A stretch of 64,000 nucleotides of DNA from Apostichopus japonicus (GCF_037975245.1 NC_092579.1:9357001-9421000); one strand, 5' to 3'; counted from the first letter of the stretch, positions 45,929 to 58,098 are shown. A program made the numbers and translations. The notes: generated from the letters alone by a model not told the origin.

Positions 45929-47469
45929 CAACGGTACTTTGTAAAATGAAATTCTCAAGCAATTAGGCCTAGCTCTGTGGTCTAATTGATGTTAGTGATG
46001 GTTCAAGTATGGAGAAAACTCTCCATGAAAGCTGATGTTACCTAGCATAGGCAACTAAATTGATAAACATGTATTAATTTGATCAACTAGCATAATTTTG
46101 ACCTGAAGCTAGGCTTAACAGTATTGGTCCAACTCTCCGCATATCTTTATCAGATCATAGCCTTCTTTTGATGCCTAAGGCATGATTTTATGGTCTGCAG
46201 AACTGTTTCACTGAAACTTTGATTATTATGAAACCAAATTCAAACTTTGCTAAGTCAACCTCTCATTGTTGAGTAATTGTCTTTAATTTGGTTTTTAATT
46301 TGAAAACATTGATTGAAAGTTGTGAGGAACACAACTCATGGTAAACACATATTAAGAGTATTGAGAGATAAGTACAAGATATAGTATCTCAGTCCTGGTT
46401 GATATAGAATATTATTACACAGGTGCTAGAAGTCATTGAAGCACATGAGGGTTTACCATGAATATACTAATATGTTGTTGGTACTTGTGTATTGGCTGAA
46501 AAGCCAGTTTTCATCTTTGCTAAGTGTACATGTTGTAGCTTAAGTGTCGGTCCTTATTTCACTTGTCAAGTTTCTCGTTTCAAGAATGATGTTTATTTCA
46601 GACATTTTTCAATTTTCCAGTTCCTCATGAATGTGCTTGCTAAGTTTGTTTAAACTAGTACATGCTCTCCAGATTGTTTGGCTGATGAAATGTTCTCAAA
46701 TTGTGTTGAATTCATTCCTTTCAATCAGCTTGACCATTATAGTGAACAATATGTATCAAAGGAAGTTTTGGCATTTTACAAAGTACTCCATAGGTTTGAT
46801 GTCTAGTAAGGTTCATTAAAGAGTCACTTGTATTAAAAATAAACAGGCACTTAGTAACAAAAAGAGGTACAGTTTATTCATGTTTGTAAACATTCATCAA
46901 AAAGGTATCTGCATACGCAAACTGGAAGATGATCTTATGTAAAACTACTTTAAAAGAAATACTAAAATTTATTTCACACCAAAGGTATATATATACTGTA
47001 CATATTGCTTTGATATTTGTCTTTACAGCATTGCATTGGCCACACTGATTCACAAGGAGACTCCATGAACTGTGACTGTAACATTCTGCTGGAGGTCTGA
47101 GACATTGAAGATTCTGTAATGCTTCCGTTTGGGTATGCAGATTACTATAGTAACACAGAAATATTTAAGCTCTGGTATTTGTTTCGTTTATTTCTGCCAT
47201 TAAACCACAATCATATACATTTGTTTATACATACAGTAGTTATATCAATGAGGCAGCAGTCAGGGTTGTTTAGGTAGTCAGGGGAGGGAGGGGAGGAAGG
47301 GAGGGAGTGTATAAAAATGAGTCTAGTTGCAATGTCTATCTGCTTTCCAATATATGAAATCTCTTATCTTTTACAATACTGTCTCAGGTGAAAGAAGAAG
47401 ATGAAGAAAATTGAAGGAAAATTGTGAGTCTTGGATGTCTGTAATGAAGCTGGATCAGGTTTAGAACAA
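45929..47469. other. Non-coding sequence, no gene recognised
   Basis: Unique AT-rich sequence right of the Gypsy element. It includes a purine-rich GGGAGG stretch at about 47282-47306. No exon with family support was seen. Confidence 0.5.
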
Positions 47470-47582
47470 GTGGTTGAAAGATCATAAACTCCACCAAATA
47501 CGAGAAGATCCTTCAAGCCTGTCCTCTACAGAGAGATCTGGAAGTGTTATCTGGAGGTGATTTAACAGAAATTGGAGAAAAA
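47470..47582 (+). pseudogene. ABCC-type transporter exon fragment, copy 1 (3' part)
   Basis: Matches the second half of copy 2: 'STKYEKILQACPLQRDLEVL' then 'SGGDLTEIGEK'. This is the stretch of ABCC (MRP) nucleotide-binding domain 1 between the Q-loop and the signature motif. The exon ends at EK followed by GTAAGA, a good splice donor, as expected for a real exon. The 5' half ('SVAYVAQQAWIQ') is missing and the join near 47470 is degenerate. It is therefore a truncated exon duplicate; no other ABCC exon is visible nearby. Confidence 0.75.
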
Positions 47583-47679
47583 GTAAGATTCAAGGAAAAC
47601 ATCAGTGTGAGCCAGTATCATGAACATCAGTCTTGTCCTCTCAACAGTTGATTGTTGTCAAGATCATTTCTAAATGTAG

Positions 47680-48560
47680 GAGACACGGTGCCTTAGCCTG
47701 TTGGAACCAGTCAGTATTTGGTGTGGTCTGTTTTTGTGCTAACTGTATGAGACACAGTGCCTTAGCCTATTGAAAAAGGTAATTGGTGTGGTGTGTTTTT
47801 GTGCTAATTGTATGAGACACGGTGCCTTAGCCTGTTGGAACCAGTTGGTATTTGGTGTGGTCAGTTTTTGTGCTAAATGTACGAGACACGGTGCCTTAGC
47901 CTGTTGGAACAAGTTGGTATTTGGTGTGGTCAGTTTTTGTGCTAAATGTACGAGACACAGTGCCTTAGCCTGTTGGAACCAGTCGGTATTTGGTGTGTTC
48001 TTGTTTTTGTGCTAAATGTATGAGACACGGTGCCTTAGCCTGTTGGAACCAGTCGGTATTTGATGTTTTTTTTGTGCTAAACTACTATTCTTACAGAAAG
48101 GCTGAACAAGTTCCATGATATAGTTTGTACAGAGTGACACATTCCACTCATTCCAAGCAACCATGACAACATCAAAATGAAGCTAATTGGTTTCTTAGTT
48201 TATTGGCATGAGATGCTAATTAATGTAGTCTGTTTTTGTGCTAAATTATTGAGACATGGTGCCTTAGTTTATTGGTATTAGTTTTTAATTAGAAATGTAG
48301 GAGACATTTTTGTGCTAAATGTATAAGACCTCAGCCTTAGCCTATTGGAACCAGTCGGTAATTGGTGTGGTGTGTTTGTATTAAATTGATAAGTTCTGCC
48401 TTAGTTTATTGATATGAGTTGCTAATTAGTGTTGTCTGTTTTGTGCTAAATTAATGAAACCTGTTGCCTTAGTTTGTTGGAATGAATTTGTAATAAGTAT
48501 TTTGGTTGTCTAAAATTAATAAGACATTGTACCTAGTTTGATGGAACGAGTTGGTATTTA
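47680..48560 (+). repeat. 69-bp minisatellite, first block
   Basis: 'gagacacggtgccttagcct' recurs at about 47680, 47749, 47814, 47883, 47952 and 48022, mostly in 69-base steps, followed by degenerate units to about 48560. 69 is a multiple of three, so one frame reads as a 23-residue repeat. There is no start context or splice support, so it is not called as a gene. The array begins right after ABCC pseudo-exon copy 1 and its downstream intron-like sequence. Confidence 0.85.
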
Positions 48561-48775
48561 GTGAGGTCTTTTTTGAGAGTTGTTCAAACCAGTGTCCAAT
48601 AACTTTGATCTGACCATAAAATTCCATTTCTTTCACAAATTGCCCCTCTAGAAGAGTATACATGTTTTGTCTCACGGCTGACAGTTTGGTTGTTAACAGG
48701 GTTTGACTTTTTTACTTTTGCTGTTACTTTGAAGAAAAGTGACTAATTTGTTTTGTATTCCTCTCCTTTCATCAG

Positions 48776-48952
48776 AGATCTGTGGCCTATGTTGCTCAAC
48801 AAGCTTGGATCCAAAATGATACTGTGAGAGGAAACGTTCTGTTTGGTAAAGATCTCAACTCCACCAAATACGAGAAGATCCTTCCAGCTTGTCCTCTACA
48901 GAGAGATCTGGAAGTGTTATCTGGAGGTGATTTAACAGAAATTAGAGAAAAA
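48776..48952 (+). pseudogene. ABCC-type transporter exon, copy 2 (full exon, donor lost)
   Basis: The acceptor TTTCATCAG precedes 'RSVAYVAQQAWIQNDTVRGN' and 'VLFGKDLNSTKYEKILPACP', then 'LEVLSGGDLTEIREK'. Family members read GSVAYVPQQAWIQN...LFG...EACALLPDLE.LPGGD.TEIGEKG. This covers the Q-loop region of nucleotide-binding domain 1. The expected donor after EK reads TTAAGT instead of GTAAGT, and the conserved Gly of EIGEK is Arg. The frame runs on into intron-derived sequence. With copy 1 having the donor but no 5' half, neither is a usable exon. Confidence 0.8.
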
Positions 48953-49029
48953 TTAAGTTTCAAGGGAAACATCAGTGTAAGCCAGTATCATGAACATCAG
49001 TCTTGTCCTCTCAACAGTTGCTTGTCAAG

Positions 49030-49690
49030 ATCAGTGCTAAATGTAGGAGACATGGTGCCTTAGCCTGTTGGAACCAGTCGGTACTTTGGTGTGGTCTGTT
49101 TCGTGATAAATTAAAGAGACATTGTGCCTTAGTTTGGTGGAATGAGTAGCTAATTAGTGTGGTCTGTTTGTGCTAAATTGAAGAGGAGTACTGTGATAAT
49201 TTGTTGGTAGTTAGTGTGGTGTGTTTGTATTAAATTTATAAGTTTTGCCTTAGTTTATTGATATGATTTGCTAACTAGTGTGGTCTGTTTTGTGCTAAAT
49301 TAATGAGACCTGGTGCCTTAGTTTGTTGGAATCATTTTGTAATTAGTAATTTGGTTGTCTTAAATTGATGATTGTTGCCTTAGATTGTTGGAAAGAGTTG
49401 CCAATTAGTGTGGTCTGGGTTGTGGTAAATTAAAAAGACAGTTGATTGTTGTCAAGATCAGAAAACTCAAAGATGAGCTGATTTGATGGAAAAACACCAG
49501 CTAAGCTGGAAAGCTGCAATATACAGTCAAGGTTAGTCATAAGAAAGAAAGGTTCATAAAAATGTAAAATATATATAATCATGTTTCCACCAGTAAAGTT
49601 TCAATCACAGCCTAAAATTTGTTGGAATTAGTTGCTAATTAGTGTTTAATGTTTTGTGCTAAATATACGAGACTTACTTTGAAGGAAACT
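49030..49690 (+). repeat. Degenerate 69-bp minisatellite, second block
   Basis: After ABCC copy 2 the same motif returns ('gagacatggtgccttagcct' at about 49047), then increasingly degenerate units ('tgtggtctgtttgtgctaaa') to about 49690. The arrangement exon-fragment then minisatellite occurs twice, so the pair was duplicated together. Confidence 0.75.
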
Positions 49691-49726
49691 GGCTAATTTC
49701 TTTTGCATTCCTCTCCTTTCCTTAGG

Positions 49727-49752
49727 GTTCTGTGGATTATGTTGGTCAACAG
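49727..49752 (+). pseudogene. ABCC-type exon fragment, copy 3, cut by a LINE
   Basis: 'tcctttccttag' precedes 'ggttctgtggattatgttgg', the first codons (GSVDYVGQQ) of the same exon, with matching intron sequence upstream ('actggctaatttcttttgca'). It ends where the Jockey-like LINE starts. Confidence 0.65.
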
Positions 49753-50579
49753 TTAGCTTTTTGACATAGCACCACCCCATCATCCTTCACTCTATGACTT
49801 ACTCGCCATTTACAAAACGTACGCGTCCTTGGATACCAACACAACGCTGCCGAGTACACTTTCGATTCATAGTGTCTCTCTTCAAAAGGAGTTCCTATTC
49901 TTTCCGTCCGCCGTCTTAGGCTGGAGACTAATTCTTTCTGGTAAGTGAAGTTTACGATCAATTTCACTGTAGAAGCCATTAAAACCCGTAGGGAGGGGCT
50001 GTTTAGCCAATATGACAACCCCTTACCCACCTATAACCGCCCCCCTAGTCGAAAACCTAAACCTCTCTGATTTTGACATAGACATTAATGACTGGATCCC
50101 TATACAAAAATAGCAGAAAAAGACATCGTCCAATCTACGTTGAAATAAACCCATCTCCTAACTCCAAACCAACCACCAAAAAGTCCGCTCAAACAATCAT
50201 TGTATCAGGAATCTTACCAGAACTATCAAAAAACCCAATAAACACTTGCTAAACTAATCAATGAAGAAAAACCAAATGCCATGATCTCAAATATAAACCG
50301 TCTTTGTAGTAAAGACATCCTAATCACCCCCATGACCCTAAATCTGCAAATATCCTTCTGAAACCATGGACTCAAAAGACTAAACTAGGCAACCCCAAAC
50401 CAAGAATCCCAAAAAAAGTATGACAAAGAAACTTCTCCGTAGTAGCCTGTGGCATAAAACCTGAAATTCAAATCAAAGATATTGAACAAGAACTCAAAGA
50501 CCAAGAATACACCCCAATACAAACTAAAAGACTCATTAGTCATGCCACAAACAATACAACTTGGAAAGTAAAATGACGT

Positions 50580-51152
50580 TTGAAGAACAACAAGCCTCAA
50601 CAATCCCTAATCAAACGTTTCTACTTAGGATACTCTAAACACAAAACAGAAGAATACCACGAACCCCCCCCCCCCCCCCAAATCACTCAATGTTTCAAAT
50701 GTCAACTTTTTGGACACACCCACCATACTTGCAAAAATCAAACCAGATGTCTCAGATGTGGCGAAAACCACAGAGTTAAAGACTGTCCCAAACCAAAAGA
50801 AAACCCAAAATGTGCCAATTGCTCAGGGACTCATGTCGCCCTTTACAAAGGATGCCCAAAATTTAAAGAAGCTAAAACTGAAAATAATAACAAACAACAA
50901 GAACAAAGAACCTACGCGAATGTAACCAATTTTACCCCTAAAATTGAAATAACAAATAAAATCGTCACTGCAAAAAAACTTAATATCGCAACCTTTGTAA
51001 TTGAATTAGTACAATACACCTTCCAAAAAGCCAACATTAATATTAAATCTGATGACCTTGCCAGTTACGCCACCGTGTTAGCACTAAATCACCTAAACTT
51101 AAATATCCCAGAAACTAATTATAGAACGTCTCCACCATCCTTCAATATTTAG
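50580..51152 (+). pseudogene. LINE ORF1 C-terminal part with zinc knuckles
   Basis: The longest open stretch of ORF1, in one frame for 190 codons. It contains a proline run over a C homopolymer (50667-50680), then three Cys/His knuckles in 'ITQCFKCQLFGHTHHTC' and the following 50 residues. This style is typical of Jockey-clade ORF1 proteins, which bind element RNA. Upstream ORF1 from about 50012 is split by stops. Confidence 0.8.
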
Positions 51153-51170
51153 CCCTCCTCAATCACCTAC

Positions 51171-53900
51171 ATGACAAGCACACTCCCTCCTTCGGTCAAG
51201 TTCTTCCACCTAAACATCAACAGTATCCTTCCAAAATTAAGCTTCACTACTTACTATATTCGCCAACCACTCCCCGGATATCATTTCGTTAAACGAAACT
51301 AAACTAAATAAAAATTCCCACCTTAGCATCCCTGGTTACCAAACTTTCAGACACGATATCTCTCGCTCTATGGGAGGAGTACTTATTGCTGAAAAAAAAC
51401 AACCTCAAAGCCACCCTCCTCCCAAACAAACCCAAACAATTGAAATTGTACTCGAAAGAGACAATAAACCTCTCCACATTATTAGCTATTATAGTCCCCA
51501 ATTGAGCTCATATCCACAATCAAAAAAAGTTCTAATAAAAATACAATACTACTAGGAGATTTAAATGCCCACCACATCATTTTTGGTAGCACCAAAATAT
51601 CTGAAAAAGGCATATCCCTCTTAGAAATATGTGATAAACACAACTTAACAATAATTAACCAAAATACCAAAACTAGGATAAACCCAATAAACAATAATAC
51701 TGAACTACTTGACTATGCCATAACCTCAAACCACCTTGCAACTAAAACTCATTCGATTCAAATCCTAGAAGATGACCTAATCAGTGACCATTTTTGAGCT
51801 AGACATAAACCTCAGTCGCATCCAAAATAACGAATTAACGTATAATTACAATAAAACAGACTGGACATCATTTAAAAAGGGATCATAAAAAACAACACTA
51901 TTGCCAATTACCACAACAACAAGCTAAATTACATCGGCATATATTGTGATAGCATTGCCCAACAATTCTTTAATACCTTCAAACAACACTGCCCATTAAA
52001 AACAAAACAGAAATCCAAAACTAAATAGGAATATTCTTACACTAAATAACTCAGACGTCGCCTACATAAAACCTATATGATCTCCCCAGATCCATTTCTA
52101 GAAACCTAAATTAACCAACCTAAAAAACAAATAAATAGACAAATATTGGCGGTCGACCAAAACCAAATCCAAAACAAATGCGATTCAATCATTAATGACA
52201 AAAACCCAAAACACTTTTGGAAAAATTAAAAAAATATCATAAACCCATTACAACCCAAACACAGGTAATACAGACGAATGCCTTAGAGATAAAGTAGGTA
52301 ACCTCATCACAAAAACTTAAGACCAAATAAAGCTTAGTGAATCATACTTGAAAACTATATTCAATATCTTAGATGGCCCTCCATACGATAACAGATTCCA
52401 ACACAAAATAGACCGTACAATTATCTGTAATGCAACCAGCTTTATCCCCAACTTCTAAGGATGTCTCAACAAAAACATCCCTCTACTCAAAGAAATAGAT
52501 ATAAATGATTGGTATAGTGCCACTGAATGTGCAAAAATGCCTCCTCCCCTGGTCTTGACAACATAAATGACCTAATGCTAAAAGATTCCCCTCCGTCGGC
52601 CTCCGATATTCATTAACTCTCATATTTTCCCATTATTTAACAAACTTCTTAGACTGGGTCATTTCCCAACCCTGTGGAAATCCGCCAAAATGATTTTAAT
52701 ACCGAAACTAAGTAAAGACACACCAAAATTCAAAACTATCAACCAATTAGTCTCCTACCAGCCTTAGGTAAGATTTTCGAAAGAATTATAGATAACCGCA
52801 CCAGAAACCACCTTGAGCAAATTAATCACTTTGCCCATATCAATCAGGCTAATTCCGCGCACACAAATCTACAATAAACCAAACTTTCCACCTTTCCAAA
52901 GAAATTCGCATCGGCTTCATAAAAAAAAATGATGCCACTGCCCTCTTCCTTGATGCCGAAAAGAATTTAACTACTTAACTTTAATCTCCCCTGCAATTAC
53001 ACCAGACTTCTTTCCTCTTTCTTTAGTGAGCGCAATGCCAAAATATGCTACAAAAACCAACAATCAAAACCTATTCCACTTGGTGCAGGTACTCCACAGG
53101 GCGCTGTTCTCAGCCCCCTCCCCTGCACCCTATTTGTTAATGATTTGAACATCCCCCCTCTATCTGAATGCAACTATAGTCAGTACCCTGAGGACATAGC
53201 CATTTGGAGCACCAGTAAAAATATCTATATGACGGAACTAAATATTAAAAGAGCAATTACACATCTCAAAAATTGGTGCTCGATGTGGAGAACAAAAATA
53301 TATCCCTCAAAATCTAACCTAGCCAATTTCTCCATAATAAACTCAAAATACCATAATCATATTTCCAAAATTAATCTTTTCAACACCTCAATCACTGCTA
53401 CTCCTAATGCAACCTTCCTTGGTACCACTTTCGATAGCAAATTATCGTTTAATCTACTTTGTAACAGAACTGCAGGACGCTGCTGGTTCCAACTTAAATC
53501 CATTCAAATCCTCTCACACAAATATAACTTCCCTCCGAAAACAATTATCCAAATCTATAAATCCAAAGTAAAACCGATTCTCAGTTACAGGAGAATCTCC
53601 CTGCTTACCATCTCTAATCCCAATAAACAAATTTTAAACAGAATCCACACCACAGCTTATCGACTCGCACTCAAAATCCCTACCTATATTGCTACTTTGT
53701 ACGTTCTCCGTGCAGGAAACACAAAATCTACTTTCACCAGACTTGAAGAATTCAACACCAAGTTATACAAAAACAACCTCGAGAACGACCCTTTGATTGA
53801 AGACCTCCCCCTGAAATACAAAGTCGCAACAACTCACTACCCAAAAACCAAACCCTTTCTGTATTCACAATTGCTACTACTTAAAGTCTCATTCCATTAA
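51171..53900 (+). pseudogene. LINE ORF2 (endonuclease and reverse transcriptase), multiply broken
   Basis: The ATG at 51171 begins with the endonuclease start 'FFHLNINSILPKL'. 'SLNETKLNKN', 'GDLNAHH' and 'DDLISDHF' follow in changing frames. RT sequence lies between about 52660 and 53900. The last open stretch (53145-53900) has the catalytic box changed to 'YPED' and a C-terminal 'LKNWCSMWRTKIYPSKSNL' thumb-like region. The breaks rule out function. Confidence 0.8.
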
Positions 53901-54532
53901 AAAAATCCTTTCCTAAATGGGTCTAGGCCCAAGTATACTTATATATACAGATTATATTGTTATCAAACAATAGAAACCACAACCACTCCCTACCCAAACA
54001 ATAGAAACCACTCCGTCTCCACAATTCTCAGTACTTAAAAAATTCCTCTCCTTTAGAAATCCCTCCCTAATTGACTCTTCGACTCTGACCTCGGGTATGA
54101 TTATGGCTATCCTGTCCTATGTAAATATATAAGACTTCATTTACCAGCAATTCCTTGACTGAACATAGACAACCTCTCCAAGAAAAAAAAAAAAATGTCT
54201 ATTCTATAAAAAACAAACTTATTATCCCCCGTAGGACCTCTCGCCAGGTCGACCAGGGGTTAAACTCCTTTTGTTTTGATATCAACAACAACAAAAACAA
54301 AACTTTTACTTGAATTAAAAAAAAGGTAACTAATTTCATTTATTTCATTTCATTTATTGATTTTGTTCTATTTTAACATAAGTATGACATATGACATAGA
54401 AGGAGATAAGAAACAAAACTTGTGAAAGGAAGTGTACTAAAAAACCCTATAGGGCTTGTCGGGTAGTGACACTCCCTAAAAACTTAATGTGGAAGACATC
54501 ATGATTAGATTTTGGTTTCATTTAATCAATAG

Positions 54533-54611
54533 GTGGAGGTAGAGGAATTGGACACTCTTGCAATAGATATCAACGACTTGAAGTACTCTGCTCAGGTGGC
54601 CTCCATTCTAG
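54533..54611 (+). CDS. SRP68: SRP68 penultimate coding exon
   Basis: SRP68 is a protein of the signal recognition particle that binds SRP RNA and pairs with SRP72. The acceptor ATCAATAG precedes 'VEVEELDTLAIDINDLKYSA' and 'QVASIL', and the exon ends in phase 1 before G/GTATGT. Human SRP68 has 'DVQELITQVRSEKCSLQAAA' and 'ILD' at the same place. The next exon supplies the rest of the Asp codon. The Jockey-like LINE ends about 230 bases upstream, so the exon lies at the right edge of a TE-filled intron. Earlier SRP68 exons were not found in the window. Confidence 0.85.
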
Positions 54612-55810
54612 GTATGTACTTAATAATAATATAATAATAATCATAATAATAATAATAATATTCAATTTACTGTGTTTGGAAAGAAACTTTTTGCAGCTTT
54701 GGATGAAGATTAAGGATTCTTGTTTTTCAAAAGGCAAAATGCAAGATGGACTATATATGAAAGGATGAATACCAAAAAATTAAGAAAAGAAATTGGGTGG
54801 GGGGAGGGGGAATCAGGCAGAGACCATCATGTTACTACCCTGTTAATTTTGTGTAGGACCCTGGTTAATTTAAAACGAAGAAATCCCTTTAGTTTCTGAA
54901 AGGGTTCTTCTTTGGGATAACGGTGGAGAGGCATATTGATGTTCTCTTTTAGGTCTGATCGTTAGGAAAATGCAGAATAAACTGCCGTGTCCATTTGGAA
55001 CCTGGGAATTGAACCCTGCTACTGGAACAAATGTATTCCATCAGAGCATAGACAATGATTCAGAGAAATATGGCCTTTATATTAATAATCTGTTGTTTTC
55101 TCTCCCAAATTTTTCTCTTTGGTTAAACAATGAGTGAAAAGATTCATTCGGTTGGAAGCAGCACCGTCCCTTTTCACACCTTTTTTTTTGGGGGGGGGGG
55201 GGGGAAGAGACCTATTAGCCCTTAGGGTCTGAAAATATTACAATAGGATTATTGTGGTGGACAGGACAGACAACAGTTATTTTTGCTTGTAGCTGAATGT
55301 ATGATGTCCAGGGATCACAAGGAAGTATCAAAAGCTCGATCAAAACTGCCGTTTTTTGTACTATCGAAATTTGTCAGAATAAAGAAATTGAAAGCCAAAA
55401 TATAAAGAGTTTATCTGGCATTGTAGACTGCGATTGAACCAGTCTTTGTCATCTACAAATAATAGAAAGTGGGCCTCCATTTCTGTTTGTGACAGCAATA
55501 CCAAAAAATGACTGCAAATTAACAAGTTTTTGTAAACTTTCTCTATTCAGGGATTCGAATCCTAAATTCCACTCGAATATACCCCCCCCCCCTACTTATG
55601 AACTGTCACGTAGCTCAAGGTGACAAACTTACTACAAAGATGAGAATATGCCTTAGGTGGTTCCTAATTCAATGACGTTTCTCACAGTTAATTGAATTGA
55701 CTTCCCCCACCCTCCAGATTATCCTCACCCATAGAAAATACCCTCCACCCAAGAATACTTTAAAAAAAAAACCATGGCTTACCAAGAACCTCTCTGCGTT
55801 CATTTTTCAG
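54612..55810 (+). other. SRP68 last intron
   Basis: Bounded by GTATGT and TTTTTCAG. It contains an (AAT)n microsatellite at about 54618-54662 and a G tract at about 55189-55204. No repeat family is recognised. Confidence 0.8.
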
Positions 55811-56109
55811 ATTCCAATGAACCTTCCATCAGCAAAGGAATGGCGCAACTCGGTCTGAAGGACAATCGACCGCTGGCGGAATGGCTTGACTGGTACAACG
55901 CCAACCAGCCGGACCTGGCCACCAAGCCCAACTTCACCACATTTCCACTGGACTTTAAGCCGTCACCGTGCAAACCGCTCTTCTTTGACATAGCTCTGAA
56001 CCATATAGAGTTACCCTCCTTGGACGAGAAACTGGAACAGAATAAATCGTCCCCGCAGGGGGGTCTGGGTGGGTTCCTGCGTGGATGGTGGAGCGGGGGT
56101 GAAAAGTAA
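55811..56109 (+). CDS. SRP68: SRP68 last coding exon (SRP72-binding C terminus)
   Basis: The exon starts in phase 1 after a TTTTTCAG acceptor. It encodes about 99 residues, including 'DNRPLAEWLDWY', 'FPLDFKPSP' and the diagnostic 'CKPLFFDIALNHIELP'. It ends 'LDEKLEQNKSSPQGG', a Gly/Trp-rich tail and TAA at 56107. Human SRP68 has CKPLFFDLALNHVAFP...LEDKLEQKTKSG at its end, so the match extends to the C terminus. In the family this tail is the SRP72 interface. An upstream ATG at about 55772 in the polypyrimidine region is not a start: the acceptor and phase fit splicing. Confidence 0.95.
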
Positions 56110-57587
56110 CTCTCGAATTGCCACGATGTCGGAAAAAGGATTTCGGAAAAAAGGTCTTTTGTATACATAAGCCGGTAGTATTTGGGAGGGCTCTCACTCT
56201 TCTCCTGCATGTGCTGTAATCATCTTTTATTTAAGTTTTATTTGATTTCATTTGTTTTTTTTTTAGTATAGAAAACTGCACCTTGTTGCAATGCAAACAC
56301 AAAGATGGGGAAAGGCCAAAAAGAATAACACTCACTTTTTTAACATGGCTTGGCAAACAAAATTTGAAGAATATTCAAAATGGGAATTGGAATTTTATAT
56401 ATTTTGGATTTGGTGTTTGTGTGTTTATCTTGTTTAGAGAAAAAGAAGAAAAAAACAGCATCTTTATTTGATGGGGCTTTAAAGTTTTAAAAATGGGTTT
56501 CGGGTGTTGATTTCTTGGTCTACAAACATTGCGGTGCTTGACTGACTGACACTTTATGGGGGGATGTTAAGGTGACTGAATTTGATATTGGCAGGAGTTA
56601 TGGATGATAGTTGGAAGGACCAGGGGTGGGGGGGGTGGTGAGGCAAAGGATAGAGAAGGAGAAATGAAAGTGAAGAGGGAGAATCTTTGAATTGAATTTT
56701 CAGTTTGCAGCAGCACAGGTTTACTGCATGAAAAGGCTATATTTAAAGAAACTTTCAATCATGCACTCATCGTGTATATAATTTGGGGTGTGGTAGTCGG
56801 AGCGGGGGGGGGGGGGTGTGTGATTGAGACAGCAATGAAAGGGAGCAACCTTTCCACATATATGTTGTTTGTGCTATGGTAGTATCGTTTCCTTTTTCAA
56901 ACTGGAGGGCAAAAATGTAAAAATTAAGTTATCTAAAATTAATTCAAAATCAGGTTTAGTGAATAAATGAAAGTTAAAGAAAATTTTATTGATGGTAGCA
57001 GGGGTGCCATGGTATTGTAAACTGAATAATCAATCAGCCATGGAAGGCCAACTCCTTTTTGTTGGGAACTTGTCGTCAAGCAAACCTATGGATTCAAGCC
57101 CTGTCTGGCTAAAGTAAGATGGGGTTATTATTTTTATCTAGGAGAAATCAATTCTTTTTCCCCTCATGTTGAAATGGTCTTCCAAATGTTTATAAAAAAA
57201 TGTCCAAAAAGAATGTACTGGTGTGAATTGGATAGCCACCTGGTGTGAAGTAAAAAGGCCATAGGCTTATCCCATATGTACATGTGACTGCTTAGTATCA
57301 TTAAATAACTGCCCTCCAGGCTGATATTATAAATAATAGAAACATTATAGAAAATAACTGTCTGTTGTCACCCAACCATCTCAATAGTAGATGCAGGTAT
57401 CACTAAGAATGTTTATGAAATATGTATTGCATGTTTTGATTAGTATTTGCATAATAATATGATGAGGGATAACCTGTTTCTAGACAGGTAGTTGAAGGGT
57501 ATTAACTGTGGTGGGAGGGATGAAGGTATATCCTGTCCATGAACTGATTTGTCATTAAAAAAAAAGAAGTTATTTCAAAGTATCATT
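56110..57587 (+). other. SRP68 3' untranslated region and downstream sequence
   Basis: No further coding. AATAAA at about 56962 is a candidate poly(A) signal. G tracts lie at about 56627 and 56803. The 3' end of the transcript is not fixed by sequence alone. Confidence 0.5.
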
Positions 57588-57632
57588 CTTTTTTTCTTCC
57601 TTTTTTTTCTTCCTTTTTTTTTCTTCCTTTTA
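57588..57632. repeat. (TTTTTTTTCTTCC)n polypyrimidine repeat
   Basis: Three to four imperfect units of T-run plus CTTCC. Confidence 0.9.
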
Positions 57633-57663
57633 CATGAGTATTGTAAAAGGAAAAGCAGAGGTT

Positions 57664-57735
57664 GAGTTTGAGCCATGGACCTTGAAATGCAAAAGCAAAA
57701 GTCTTTACCACTAGACCATTAGGTGGGCCCCTGGT
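57664..57735 (-). repeat. Degenerate tRNA-like sequence
   Basis: On the minus strand 'AATGGTCTAGTGGTAAAGAC' looks like an A-box and D arm, and 'GGCTCAAACTC' is a weak B-box. The stems are poor, so a tRNA pseudogene or SINE head is more likely than a working tRNA. Confidence 0.4.
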
Positions 57736-58023
57736 TTCTAGAGCTTTACAAATATTTAAAGATCCTGCTGTTTTTATAAAACATTTTCTCCACTACTCCT
57801 CCCCCCGACTGCCGATTAGCTAGTCAGGGGGGGAGGGGTGGCAGCGGACTCCACTTGTCCGCGCGTGAACCTTGTGGGGGGAGGGGTGGCGGCGACCTCA
57901 CCTTGTCCACACCTTTACCCCCTCTCACCTTGGTACTCACCTTGCCCACCTGTCAGGAGGAGGGGGCTGCCCACCTTCGGGATTCACCTTATCCACTTGT
58001 CAGAACTCCTTTTGCAAATACTC

Positions 58024-58098
58024 ACCTGGGACTTGAACCGGTGCAATCCAAACCAATTGCTTACTGAACGATGGAATAACCAATTACACCATTTCGGT
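58024..58098 (-). repeat. tRNA-like sequence with long variable arm
   Basis: On the minus strand there is an A-box-like 'TGGTGTAATTGGTTA', a GCAAT...ATTGC hairpin where a class II (Leu/Ser-type) variable arm would sit, and a B-box 'GGTTCAAGTCC'. The acceptor and T stems do not pair fully, so it is probably not a functional tRNA. Confidence 0.45.

Larger units (their letters stand above)
49753..54300 (+). mobile_element. Jockey-like LINE, decayed, nearly full length
   Basis: It comprises a 5'UTR (49753-50011), ORF1 (about 50012-51150), ORF2 (about 51171-53900) and a 3'UTR ending in A-rich sequence near 54200-54300. ORF1 has consecutive knuckles 'CFKCQLFGHTHHTC', 'CLRCGENHRVKDC' and a third CX2C-H-C. 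ORF2 has endonuclease pieces ('FFHLNINSILPKL', 'GDLNAHHIIFGS') and RT pieces ('TPQGAVLSPLPCTLFVNDL'), with the usual FADD-like catalytic box reading 'YPED'. Many stops and frameshifts break both frames, so it is inactive. Its insertion cuts ABCC copy 3 and lies in or near an SRP68 intron. A related copy is at 61390-62757. Confidence 0.85.

Noticed and set aside
47770-48015. Cysteine-containing repeat protein
   Set aside because: The frame comes from a 69-base minisatellite between pseudo-exons, with no splice or promoter support.
55774-56109. A separate 111-residue gene starting at the ATG near 55774
   Set aside because: The ATG lies upstream of a clear splice acceptor; downstream codons match the SRP68 C terminus and join in phase to the exon at 54533.
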